Origin: Streptomyces sp. CB02959
GTDB lineage: Bacteria; Actinomycetota; Actinomycetes; Streptomycetales; Streptomycetaceae
NCBI RefSeq assembly: GCF_002803155.1
Contig: NZ_NNBP01000047.1
Span: 1 to 55,547 of the forward strand
Reading direction: 5' to 3'
DNA: 55,547 nt
Within the stretch, counting starts at the first letter, position 1, and every line of letters begins with the position of its first letter. A program made the translations under genes and the position numbers. The notes under the pieces were generated by a model. The model did no database searches. It worked only from the letters and a program-made list of their open reading frames with translations, and had not been told where the DNA came from. Positions 16,314-26,157 of the stretch are shown here, piece by piece.

Positions 16314-17639
16314 GTGAGTGAAGCACCTCCGCAGACGCTGCTGAAGCAACTGTGTTTTGAGCAAAGGGTGGAGATTCCGGAGTTCGTTAGGCGTTTTGAG
16401 AAGACGGCTGACGAAGTCATCGGCAAGGGCGCTGACAACCCGACCTGTAGCGAGCGGACTGCGAAGCGGTGGAGAGCTGGAGGCGTCAACCCTCAGTCGC
16501 TGTCGTCGGATACCTGCCGTGTCCTGGAGGCGATGTTCGGCCGATCGATCACGGATCTGCTTGCCCCGCCGCTACGGTCCGATCCCGACGCACCCGTGTT
16601 CAACCTGGAGCGAGTAATCGATATGACCGCACGCGACGCACACGACGACGCCAGCGCAACAGCCGCTGCTTCTGTCTCCGACACCAGCCTCGACCAACTC
16701 GCCGATGACGTGATGACCCTCGCGCGGGAGTACGCCTTCGTCGCACCGATGGACGTCTTCCGCCGCGGCCAGACCCTCCAAACCAAGCTCCAGGACCAGC
16801 GTGACCGAACGCAGGTCCCGGCCCAGCAACAGCGATTGCTCGAACTCAGCGGGCAGACCATGGCCTTGCTCGCCACCTCGGCCTTCAACCTCGGCGCCTT
16901 CGATAGCGCACGCCGGCTGGCTCGCGCGGCCGACCTCTACGGAGAGACTGCCCGGGTCGACGTCCTGCGGGCGTACTGCGACGGCATCCTGGCCTACGTC
17001 GCCTACTTCACGGGGATGCCGCGCGATGCGGTGATGAAGGCACGTCGAGCACAGACGTACGGTGGCCTCGGCGACGTGGCGCGCAGGCGGCTCCTCGCCG
17101 TCGAGGCCCGCGCGCACGGGTTCCTCGGCGATGTCGAGTCCGCCCAGCATGCACTCCGGCTATCGGAGGAAATCGAGAACGGCGCCCGCGACGGTCTACA
17201 CGACGACGTGGGGGGCGAATTCGGATTCGCACCGGAACGTCTCGCCATGTCCAACAGCTCGACAGCGCTGTTGGTTCATGACTCGGCTCAGGCTGAGCAG
17301 TCGGCCCGCAGGGCTCTCGACCTGATCGAACAGCGACCGTCGGACGCACGCTCCGCGCACGTGCTTGGCAGCGCTGCCGCCGACCTCGCCATGGCACGTC
17401 TGCTCGACAACGACGTGGATGGCGCAGCCGAGGCGCTAGGGTCCCTTTGGGGCATCCCCGCCGACCAGCGAGCGACTGGTGTTCTGGTGCGGACCGGCCA
17501 GATTCAGCGCTTCCTCACGCGACCGTCCTTCAGGGGAGCAGCGCTCCCAGGGGAACTGCGTGATCGCGTAGAGAACTTCACCCGGACCGCAACCACACGT
17601 CAGCTCGCCGGCTCCGCGTTGCTCCAACTGGAAGCGTGA
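16314..17639 (+). CDS. Second XRE-type regulator with helical repeats
   Basis: 441 aa from GTG 16314 (GGGGGC upstream at 6 bases); longer in-frame starts up to 16134 exist but their sequence is not protein-like. N-terminal region, EAPPQTLLKQLCFEQRVEIPEF, is followed by CSERTAKRWRAGGV, an HTH-like segment with the TAKRW turn common in Streptomyces regulators. The rest consists of Ala/Leu-rich helical repeats (LLELSGQTMALLATSAFNLG, ARRLARAADLYGE, ARRRLLAVEARAHGFLGD). Similar in build to the regulator at 14043-15209. Ends at a bidirectional terminator. Confidence 0.75.
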   Translation: MSEAPPQTLLKQLCFEQRVEIPEFVRRFEKTADEVIGKGADNPTCSERTAKRWRAGGVNPQSLSSDTCRVLEAMFGRSITDLLAPPLRSDPDAPVFNLERVIDMTARDAHDDASATAAASVSDTSLDQLADDVMTLAREYAFVAPMDVFRRGQTLQTKLQDQRDRTQVPAQQQRLLELSGQTMALLATSAFNLGAFDSARRLARAADLYGETARVDVLRAYCDGILAYVAYFTGMPRDAVMKARRAQTYGGLGDVARRRLLAVEARAHGFLGDVESAQHALRLSEEIENGARDGLHDDVGGEFGFAPERLAMSNSSTALLVHDSAQAEQSARRALDLIEQRPSDARSAHVLGSAAADLAMARLLDNDVDGAAEALGSLWGIPADQRATGVLVRTGQIQRFLTRPSFRGAALPGELRDRVENFTRTATTRQLAGSALLQLEA

Positions 17640-17640
17640 C

Positions 17641-18657
17641 CTACGAGAAGGAGGCCAGGATCTTCGCCTCCTTCTCGGCGGCGATCCCGTGTTCTGCCCA
17701 CCGCGGGTGGTCCACGGGACGTCCGTCAGCTACCAGCCAAGCCCACGTGTCCCTGATGGTTTTCGCGAGCGGCCGGCAACGCAGCCCAGCGGCAACGGCT
17801 CGACTGGAGTCGACCGACCACACACCCGCGTGCGTACGCCACAGCGGCAGCTCCGTCCACTGCTTGACGCCGCGCTCGGCCAGGACAGTCGGTTCCACCC
17901 ATACGGGCTTCCCGGCGCCGCCCGTAACGGTCAGGCACTCCGCGAGAAGGTCCGCAAAGGTCATACCTTGCGGGTGGGCGACGTTGTAGCCACCGCTCGT
18001 CTCACTGGATGCCTGGTCCAGGGCGAACTCGGCGACATCGCGGACGTCGACCGGCTGGATGCGCTGCTCGCTCGGTGCCGGGGCAAGGATGCTGCCCCCA
18101 CGCTTGGCCCGACTCAGCCACCAGGGCAATCGGCCCACGTACTCGCCAGGCCCCAGGATCACCCCGGGCCGCAGGAAGACAGCTCCGTCGCCGAAGACCT
18201 CGCAGACGGCGCGTTCACCACCTGCTTTCTGAAAGCCGTACAGGGTCGGACTGCCGTCCGGTCCGGTGTAGCCGACCGTCCCATCAGCGTCAGCGGGACA
18301 GTCCAACAGCGGAGACTGATCCGTCAAAGGTTCGTGCGGCCACCCTTGGTAGACCGACACGGTGGAGATGTGCACCCAGCGTCGGGCCGCTTTGCGGAGG
18401 GCAGTTGTGGCCAGCAGCACTTCCCGGGGCGCGAAGTCCGAACTCGACGTATCGACCACGGCGTCCCAAGGCCCATGTTGTGCAAGGCGTTCCAGATCCC
18501 CCAGCACCGTACGGTCTCCGTGGATCGCGTTGACACCTTCGACCTCGCGCCCGGACAGCCCGCGATTGAAGGTCGTCACGGACCACCCTCGTGCCAGTGC
18601 CCTCTCCGCGACGCACGTTCCCAGAAACCACGTACCGCCGATGACCAGAATTCTCAT
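17641..18657 (-). CDS. NAD-dependent epimerase/dehydratase family protein (atypical SDR)
   Basis: 338 aa. Rossmann start MRILVIGGTWFLGTCVAERA matches the GxxGxxG nucleotide-binding loop of extended/atypical SDRs (here GGTWFLG). Also DAVVDTSSSDFAPREVL, WVHISTVSVYQGW, and LYGFQKAGGERAV, where the catalytic YxxxK is replaced by a Y-x3-K-like YGFQK (Tyr and Lys present in that spacing), and RPGVILGPGEYVGRLPWWL. Such proteins act as reductases or epimerases on sugar- or isoprenoid-like substrates. ATG at 18657 with AGGATC upstream; longer frame to 18729 unlikely. Confidence 0.85.
   Translation of the reverse strand: MRILVIGGTWFLGTCVAERALARGWSVTTFNRGLSGREVEGVNAIHGDRTVLGDLERLAQHGPWDAVVDTSSSDFAPREVLLATTALRKAARRWVHISTVSVYQGWPHEPLTDQSPLLDCPADADGTVGYTGPDGSPTLYGFQKAGGERAVCEVFGDGAVFLRPGVILGPGEYVGRLPWWLSRAKRGGSILAPAPSEQRIQPVDVRDVAEFALDQASSETSGGYNVAHPQGMTFADLLAECLTVTGGAGKPVWVEPTVLAERGVKQWTELPLWRTHAGVWSVDSSRAVAAGLRCRPLAKTIRDTWAWLVADGRPVDHPRWAEHGIAAEKEAKILASFS
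17644..17677. terminator. Bidirectional terminator between convergent genes
   Basis: Perfect 12-bp inverted repeat, 17644-17655 and 17666-17677, with a 10-base loop. It lies just after the XRE stop and inside the last codons of the epimerase, so both converging transcripts pass through it. Stem is CGAGAAGGAGGC and its complement. Confidence 0.75.
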
Positions 18658-18783
18658 GGGGGTGATCCTGCCGTGTGTCCGGAGACTCAGGGAAGCGCCT
18701 ACGCCATCACCAACGTGCCGGGACAACACATCTAGGGCAGGGGGTCGCCCCGCAGGCGCAGGGGGTGTTGTGCATCAGGCCGG

Positions 18784-20316
18784 TCAGCAGCGGCGACGGC
18801 GATGATTGTCGGTGAGTTTCCACAGGGTGTATGCGGCGGCTGCCAGGAGTGCGCGGCGCCGGTTGCGGGAGCGGGCCGCTGCCTGTTCGGCGAGGAGGGT
18901 TTGGGGGTCTTTGTTCTCGGTGATCCGCAGGGTGAACTCGTTGCTGGTGAGGCTGTCCAGGAGTCCCTGCAGTTTGCGTATGCCTGTGGGTGCTGCGTGC
19001 ATGATTTCCAGGGCGGTGCAGGCGGCCTGTTTCTCGGACATCAGCTCGTGTGCGAGGGTGAAGATGATCTCCTGAATTTCGTCCTGGAGGATCTGGGTGA
19101 TGACGAGTTCCGGGCACAGGCACCTGAGGGAGCCCTCGATGTTCGCGAATGCCTTGCCGAGGATGGCGATGGCCGGGTTCACGCGGATGCCGCGTTTCGT
19201 GGAGTGCTGCAGGATGGCTGTCAGGGAGACGCCGAAGTTTAGTTCGTCCAGGGATGCGGTGGCGATCTTCGGTACGAAGTTGGCCATGTCGTCGGCGAAT
19301 GCTGTCGGCTGGGCCCATGGGGTGGGGTGGCCGAGGGAGGTCCAGGTGCGGGCTACGGCTGTGCCGTCGTTGTTGGCCAGCTGGAAGAACAGCAGCAGGA
19401 GGGTGGAGCTGAGGGAGCGGTCGAGGCGGCCGGTCATGCCCCAGTCGATGATGGTGGCGCCTTGGCCGGGTTCGACGAAGATGTTCCCGGGGTGGGGGTC
19501 GGCGTGGAAGAACCGGTCGGTGAAGAACCCCTTGTACATGAACGCGAGGAGGTCTTCGCCGATGGCGGTGCGTTCCTCGTCGGTGCATTCGTCCGGTTTG
19601 ATGTCGCGGATGGAGCGGCCGGGGGCGAGGCTCTGGATCAGGACGTGCTCGGTGGCCAGGATGACGTCGGGGATGGACAGGTGCTCGAACTCGGCGGCGC
19701 AGGTGCGGGCGCGTTCCATGTTGGCGGCTTCGAGGGTGAAGTCCAGTTCGGGTTCCATCGCATCGAAGATGACCCCCAGCATGGCTTCGATGTCGACGAC
19801 CGCGCTGAACCGGGGCGCATGCCGGGTGACCGTGCGCGCGAGCCTGCGCAGCAGCCCCATGTCCGCGGTGACCACTTCACGGGTCATGGGACGTTGGATC
19901 TTCACCACGGCCGGGGTTTCGTCCGCCATGGTGGCGCGGTAGGTCTGGGCGAGGGAGGCGGCTCCCAGAGGCCGGCTGGTGTCGATGTCCGCGAAGCGGT
20001 CGCGCCAGTCGGGCCCGAGGTCGCCCTCGATGACGGTTTCGAACGGGGCGAAGGGTTCGGGCGTGATGCGGTCGTGGAGCTGTTCGAGTTCGTCGATGAC
20101 CGCTTGGGGGACGATATCGGGGCGGGTGGAGAGGATCTGCCCGATCTTGATCCAGAACGGGCCCAGGTCCTCCAGCACTTGGCGGACGGCCTGGGCCCGT
20201 TCATAGCCGGCCATGGCGTGTGTGGTCCGGCCGCGGCGCAGGGCGAGTTCACGCCGGACTTCACGGAACGCCAGGCGCCCCATCCGGCCGACGACGTACC
20301 GGCCCCGGCCTCTCAC
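18784..20316 (-). CDS. ABC1/UbiB-family atypical kinase
   Basis: 510 aa. Clear ABC1 features: KxGQ motif (GPFWIKIGQILSTRPDIVP), the Ala-rich loop in LGAASLAQTYRA, the catalytic lysine in PAVVKIQRPMT, the E-helix QSLAPGRSI, the loop RFFHADPHPGNIFVEPG, and DWG in IIDWGMTGRLD. UbiB-like proteins are ATPases that support isoprenoid-lipid (quinone) synthesis or extraction from membranes. The C-terminus has a helix (RRRALLAAAAYTLWKL) that could contact the membrane. GTG at 20316 overlaps the stop of the 84-aa gene as GTGA. The operon stands head to head with the isoprenoid operon, which suggests a role in handling its lipid product (inference). Confidence 0.9.
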   Translation of the reverse strand: MRGRGRYVVGRMGRLAFREVRRELALRRGRTTHAMAGYERAQAVRQVLEDLGPFWIKIGQILSTRPDIVPQAVIDELEQLHDRITPEPFAPFETVIEGDLGPDWRDRFADIDTSRPLGAASLAQTYRATMADETPAVVKIQRPMTREVVTADMGLLRRLARTVTRHAPRFSAVVDIEAMLGVIFDAMEPELDFTLEAANMERARTCAAEFEHLSIPDVILATEHVLIQSLAPGRSIRDIKPDECTDEERTAIGEDLLAFMYKGFFTDRFFHADPHPGNIFVEPGQGATIIDWGMTGRLDRSLSSTLLLLFFQLANNDGTAVARTWTSLGHPTPWAQPTAFADDMANFVPKIATASLDELNFGVSLTAILQHSTKRGIRVNPAIAILGKAFANIEGSLRCLCPELVITQILQDEIQEIIFTLAHELMSEKQAACTALEIMHAAPTGIRKLQGLLDSLTSNEFTLRITENKDPQTLLAEQAAARSRNRRRALLAAAAYTLWKLTDNHRRRRC

Positions 20317-20567
20317 TGCCTGCTCCAGCCGCTGCGGCCGGTCAGCACATGCTGTGCCGGGCACATGCCGAGGCCGGCCCAGGCGGCCAGGACCTGGGCG
20401 AGGACCCGGTAGGTGCAGTCGGCGCCCGTGGCGCGCTCGTACGCGGTGAACCGGCGCCCCCCACACAGGTCCCCGGCCAGCGCGCCGGGGGGGACGGGCA
20501 GATGCGTTGCGGGGTCACGGATAGTGCCGTCCTCGAAGCAGCACAGCACACGCAGCCGTCGGCTCAT
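20313..20567 (-). CDS. Small Cys-containing protein, 84 aa
   Basis: ATG at 20567, 14 bp after the Cys-Pro-Pro-Trp protein; stop overlaps the kinase start as GTGA. Contains VLCCFEDGTIRDPATHLPVP, GDLCGGRRFTAYERATGADC and VLAQVLAAWAGLGMCPAQ. Five Cys in 84 residues, including a CC pair. No membrane helix longer than about 14 residues. Not recognised; possibly a metal-binding or adaptor protein for the ABC1 kinase. Confidence 0.6.
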   Translation of the reverse strand: MSRRLRVLCCFEDGTIRDPATHLPVPPGALAGDLCGGRRFTAYERATGADCTYRVLAQVLAAWAGLGMCPAQHVLTGRSGWSRQ

Positions 20568-20581
20568 CCCCGGAGTTGGTT

Positions 20582-21016
20582 TCAGCGTCCGACACGTGGT
20601 GCCGGGCGGTCATCGTCCTCACCGCGGGCGAGGGCACTCACCGCCCGGGCCAGGACCTTCAGCTCCTCCTGCAGCACTGCGATCTGCTCACGCTGAGAGG
20701 AAGGCCCCGAAGCGGATGCCGTGGCGGGCTCACACCAGGGCGAACCATTACCCGGCCACCACGGAGGCGGGCATCCGTTGCCCCACCACGGAGGGCAGTT
20801 GTTGCCCCATGGCGGGCATCCGTTGCCCCACCACGGAGGGCAGTTGTTGCCCCATGGCGGGCAGTCGCTGTCCCAGCCGCCGTTGCAGCCTCCCCATCCT
20901 CCCCAGTCGCCGCCGGGCCACCGGCGGCGGGCTCCGAAGACGTCGTCGACCATGCTGCTGACGTCATCGGTCAGGTCCGACAGCAGTCCGCCCAGTCCCC
21001 TGCGGTAGCGTGCCAT
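20582..21016 (-). CDS. Protein with Cys-Pro-Pro-Trp repeats, 144 aa
   Basis: Three parts: (1) residues 1-35, helical, RYRRGLGGLLSDLTDDVSSM then VDDVFGARRRW; (2) residues ~35-95, low-complexity Gly/Trp/Cys/Pro repeats of the type CPPWGNNCPPWWGNG, two exact 15-residue units plus partial ones (seven or so Cys-Pro-Pro-Trp-like blocks); (3) a C-terminal coiled coil, QREQIAVLQEELKVLARAVSALA. ATG with GGAAG upstream. First gene of the operon with the 84-aa protein and ABC1 kinase. Cys-Trp repeats suggest an aggregating, redox or metal-binding linker, with self-association through the coiled coil. Not recognised. Confidence 0.7.
   Translation of the reverse strand: MARYRRGLGGLLSDLTDDVSSMVDDVFGARRRWPGGDWGGWGGCNGGWDSDCPPWGNNCPPWWGNGCPPWGNNCPPWWGNGCPPPWWPGNGSPWCEPATASASGPSSQREQIAVLQEELKVLARAVSALARGEDDDRPAPRVGR
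20771..20860. repeat. Two tandem 45-bp direct repeats inside a gene
   Basis: 20771-20815 and 20816-20860 are identical, in frame (15 codons), encoding the Cys-Pro-Pro-Trp repeat of the minus-strand protein. Flanked by degenerate partial copies. Exact identity points to recent duplication by slippage, so copy number probably varies between strains. Confidence 0.9.
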
Positions 21017-21476
21017 GGTCTTCCTTCCCTGTGCCGTGGGATTCTTGGAGGCGAACGCGGCGGCCTGCGGTGGTGTGACACTGCTGACATGTGCCACGGT
21101 CCGTGTGCCGTCTGTTCTCGCATGCGGGTTCGCATCACTGGGGAACGTACGGCGCCTGTAGCCCCCTGGCCATGGTGTGGGCGGGGGCGGACGGTGCGCG
21201 GAAGCGGCGCACCGCGCCATGTACGGGCGCACATCTTGCAGGCAGCGTCTTTTCCTGCCCATGCCGCATTTCACGCAACCGCGCGCTTCACGCGCTCCTC
21301 CCGAGAGGGCTGGCCGAAGGCGGCTCTGGGGAGTTCCGTGGAAACGCAGACACTCTGGCCTGCAGCTTCCTGCCGACGGCCCGCCGTGGGCCGTCACGTT
21401 GCCTGTTCCGTTTTCCCTCCGGCTGCGCCTAAACCCGTAGTGCAGTCAGAGCCGGTCGGCTGATCGGAGACCACTC
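21017..21476. promoter_or_regulatory. Divergent promoter region, kinase operon / isoprenoid operon
   Basis: 460 bp without a supported gene. It separates the ABC1 operon (minus) from the isoprenoid operon (plus). An 8-bp perfect inverted repeat with a 5-base loop (GACGGCCC/GGGCCGTC, 21375-21395) lies about 80 bp before the first plus-strand start: a possible operator or attenuator. A GGAG site precedes the ATG at 21477. No firm promoter hexamers identified. Confidence 0.5.
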
Positions 21477-21992
21477 ATGCCTCCCACCCCATGCGCAGAG
21501 AAGCCGCCCGGCCAGCCCTCGCTGCCGGGCAGGGCGTATCACGGCAGGACTGTGGTCGTGCTCGGCGGTGGACCGGCGGAGACGGTGGTGGGCCTGCGCT
21601 GGGTCCTGCCCACCAACTCACCCGCCCTGGCCGCTCGCCACCGCCTGGCCGTCACCGCCGAGGACGGCCTGTGCACCGGCGGCATGGGACCCGTCCTCGG
21701 CCAGGTATGCGTCTTCGCGGGCGTCACCACCCCGCTCCTCACGCCGATCGCGGATGTGGCCGCCCTTCAGGTGCCGGATCCCTGCAGGGTGGTGTATCTG
21801 ACGCAGACGACCCTGGCGGTGGACGAGACCGCCGAGATCACGGTCGGTCTGCTGGCCGGGGCGTCGGCCCCGCCCGCCCTCGTCGATGAGGTGATCGCCG
21901 TCTTGAGGGGCCTGGCGCCGGTCGCCGTCGCCGAGCACACCACCACCGAGACCCTCACCTTCACTCCGCCCGCCGCTGCGAGGACCTCATGA
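21477..21992 (+). pseudogene. Chimeric relic: end of DXS joined to pieces of IspH
   Basis: 171 aa, open, with a good ribosome binding site and ATGA overlap to dxs, but built from parts. Residues ~24-90 (RWVLPTNSPALAARHRLAVT, AEDGLCTGGMGPVLGQVC) match the C-terminal domain of the DXS encoded next door (RWLLPVNPALPAFASRHRLV, EDGLRQGGFGTALAQTC). Residues ~98-165 (VYLTQTTLAVDETAE, GASAPPALVDEVIAVLRG) match two separated parts of IspH (AWLAQTTLSVDETAQ and GASAPDLLVEEVLDWLAE). No active site of either enzyme is complete. It looks like a leftover of deletion between older copies of the MEP genes, divergent enough in sequence that it is not recent. It might persist as a translated leader that couples dxs expression. 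Confidence 0.75.
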
Positions 21993-23901
21993 CCACCTCA
22001 ACCAGCCCCGTCCCGCGTTCTGCTTCCGGCGCCGCGGCTCCCGCCGGCAAGATGGGCGTCAAGGAGCGGTTCCCTCTGCTGGCCCGCACCATCAGTCCGG
22101 AGGCGCTGCGGGCCCTTCCCGGGCAGGATCTTCCGGCTCTGGCCGGTGAGATCCGCGCGTTCCTCATCGAGGCGGTGTGCGCGACAGGCGGGCATCTGGG
22201 CCCGAACCTGGGGATGGTGGAGCTGACCCTGGCCCTGCACCGGGTCTTTGCCTTGCCCCGCGACACCCTCCTGTTCGACACCGGCCACCAGGCGTATGTG
22301 CACAAACTGCTCACCGGCCGCGCCCAGGCCTTCACCGGCCTGCGCCAAGAGGGCGGGCTGTCCGGCTACCCCTCACGGGCAGAGTCCGCACATGATGTGA
22401 TCGAGAACTCCCATGCCTCCACGGCCCTGTCCTACGCCGACGGCCTGGCCACAGCCCGCCGCCTTACGGGCGAGACTGACCGCGCTGTGGTTGCCGTCGT
22501 CGGGGACGGGGCGATGACCGGGGGCATGTGCTGGGAGGCACTCAACAATCTCGGCGCCGCCCCCGGCCGGCCCGTCATCGACGTCCTCAACGACAACGGC
22601 CGCTCTTATGCCCCCACCACCGGCGCTATGGCCGCGCATCTGACCGTCCTCAAGACCGGCGGGGGCGCCCAAGCGTGCCAGAACGTGTTCACCGAACTGG
22701 GCTTTGCCTATCTCGGGCCCCTCGACGGTCACAACACGGCAGAACTGGAGCAGGCGCTGCGCCGGGCCCGGACGCTGGGCCGTCCGGTGGTGGTGCATGT
22801 GATGACCGTCAAGGGCAAGGGCTACGGTCCGGCCGAGGCTGATGCGGCGGACTGCCTGCACGCGGTGGGTACCGTCGATCCGGCCACCGGCAAGACAGCC
22901 CGCGCACCGAAACCGTCCTGGACTACGGTGTTCGGCCGAGAGCTGCACCAACTGGCCACGGAGCGGGGCGACATCGTCGCTCTCACCGCGTCCATGCTGC
23001 GCCCCACAGGTCTTGCGGCGATGGCCCAGGCGTTTCCCGACCGGGTCTTTGACGTCGGCATCGCCGAGCAGCACGCCGTCACCTCAGCGGCCAGCCTGGC
23101 CCTGGGAGGGCTGCACCCCGTCGTCGCCCTCTACGCGACCTTCCGCAGCCGAGCCCTGGACCAGGTCCTGATGGACGTGGCCCTCCACAAGCTGCCGGTG
23201 ACGTTCGTCCTGGACCGGGCCGGGATCACCGGCCCTGACGGACCCTCTCATCACGGCATGTGGGACCTGGCCCTCCTCTCGGCCGTGCCGGGGCTGCGTC
23301 TAGCCGCCCCGCGCGATCCGGCCAGGCTGGGCGAACTGCTGCGCGAAGCCACAGGCCACACCGGCGGCCCGACCGTGCTGCGCCTGCCCAAAGCCACTGC
23401 GGGGCCAGATATCGCGGCCCTGGCCCGCATGGACGGGATCGACATCCTGCACCGCAGCCGGGCCCGGAGCCTGGACGTCCTGATCCTGCCCACCGGCCCC
23501 CTCGCTCCGATTGCCCTGGAGGCCGCCGCGGAACTGGAGGAACTCGGCACCGGCGTCACCGTCGCCGACCCCCGCTGGCTCCTGCCCGTCAACCCCGCCC
23601 TCCCCGCCTTCGCTTCCCGCCACCGCCTCGTGATCACCCTCGAAGACGGCCTGCGCCAAGGTGGCTTCGGCACCGCCCTCGCCCAGACCTGCCAGGAACA
23701 CGCCCTCAGCACGCCCATCCTCCCCCTCGGCCTACCGTGTGCTTTCCTCCCCCACGCCCCCCGGAACAGACTGCTCACCCGCTGCGGCCTGAGCGCGGAA
23801 GCCATCGCCAACACCGTCCTGCTGGCCCGCAGCCAAGTCCCCCACCTTCCCACCCACACCCTGCATGCTGGCGACGCCCCACACACCGCCGGGAGGACAC
23901 C

Positions 23902-23905
<4 letters not shown>
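21989..23905 (+). CDS. dxs: 1-deoxy-D-xylulose-5-phosphate synthase
   Basis: 638 aa. Condenses pyruvate and glyceraldehyde 3-phosphate, first step of the MEP isoprenoid pathway; thiamine-diphosphate dependent. Seen: GHLGPNLGMVELTLALHRVF, DTGHQAYVHKLLTGR, the ThDP motif starting G172-D173-G174 and ending N201-D202-N203, DVGIAEQHAVTSAASLALGG (catalytic Glu of the pyrimidine domain), and DRAGITGPDGPSHHGMWDL. Domain order and length are normal. It overlaps the relic before it and ispG after it by ATGA. A biosynthetic-cluster copy that boosts precursor supply, in addition to a presumed housekeeping copy elsewhere. Confidence 0.96.
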
Positions 23906-25130
<1,225 letters not shown>

Positions 25131-25134
<4 letters not shown>

Positions 25135-26153
25135 CCTGCTCGCCCACGCCACGCACGGTCCTGCTCGCCGCCCCGCGCAGCTACTGCGCCGGGGTGGAGC
25201 GCGCCATTGCCACCGTCGAGACGGCCCTTGAGCGGTACGGGGCGCCGGTGTATGTACGCAAGCAGATCGTCCACAACACCTACGTGGTGAGGATGCTGGA
25301 GCAGCAGGGCGCGGTCTTCGTCGAGGAGACGGCTCAGGTGCCCGAGGGCGCTGTGGTCGTCTTCTCCGCGCACGGCGTCGCCCCGGCCGTGCATGCCGAG
25401 GCCGCCCGCCGGCACCTCACCGTGATCGATGCGACCTGTCCGCTGGTCACCAAGGTCCACCGGGAAGCGGTCCGCTTCGCAGAAAAGGGCTACGACATCC
25501 TGCTGATCGGCCACGACGGGCACGAGGAGGTCATCGGCACCCGCGGCGAGGCCCCCGAGTACATCCGGCTCGTCGACGGCCCTCAGGATGCCGCCCGCGT
25601 CGCGGTGAGGGACCCGGACAAGGTCGCCTGGCTGGCGCAGACCACCCTGTCCGTCGACGAGACAGCGCAGACGGCTGCCGCCCTCCGACAGCGGTTCCCG
25701 CAGCTGGTCTCGCCGCCGGGCGACGACATCTGCTACGCCACCCAGAACCGCCAGGAGGCGGTCAGGCTCCTGGCCCCGCGCAGCGACCTGGTCATCGTCG
25801 TCGGATCGGCGAACTCCTCCAACTCCCAGCGCCTGGTCGAGGTCGCCCTCGCCCACGGCGCCGGCACCGCGCACCTGGTCGACGGGGCCGACCAGATCGA
25901 GGCCGCCTGGCTGGACGGCGCCACCACGCTCGGGGTGACCTCCGGAGCGTCCGCCCCCGACCTCCTGGTGGAGGAGGTGCTGGACTGGCTCGCCGAACGC
26001 GGTTTCACCGAGGTCGAGACCGTCAGCGCCGGCGAGGAGAACCAGCGCTTCGCCCTGCCACGGGAACTCTCCGACAGCCCCACGACCCGACCCCCGGCAC
26101 CCGCCGGTCTGCGCCGGCCGTTGCCGTCGCCTGATCCCACCGCGAAGGAGTAA
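25131..26153 (+). CDS. ispH: 4-hydroxy-3-methylbut-2-enyl diphosphate reductase, IspH/LytB
   Basis: 340 aa. Last MEP step, HMBPP to IPP and DMAPP. Iron-sulfur ligands: Cys19 (RSYCAGVERAI), Cys in VIDATCPLVTKVH and Cys in GDDICYATQNRQ. Other family marks: VRKQIVHNTYVV, FSAHGVAPAVH, GHDGHEEVIGTRGE, QTTLSVDETAQT, VVGSANSSNSQRLVEVA and TSGASAPDLLVEEV. The last ~30 residues are a Pro-rich tail. Overlaps ispG by ATGA and is 4 bp before the next gene. A 34-bp exact copy of 25840-25873 occurs at 29745-29778. Confidence 0.96.
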
Positions 26154-26157
26154 GGCC

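Noticed and set aside
20771..20860. CRISPR-like short repeats
   Set aside because: The 45-bp units are directly adjacent with no spacers and encode an in-frame peptide repeat.
22373..23074. Minus-strand frame inside dxs
   Set aside because: Antisense to a well-conserved enzyme; no start signal or motif.
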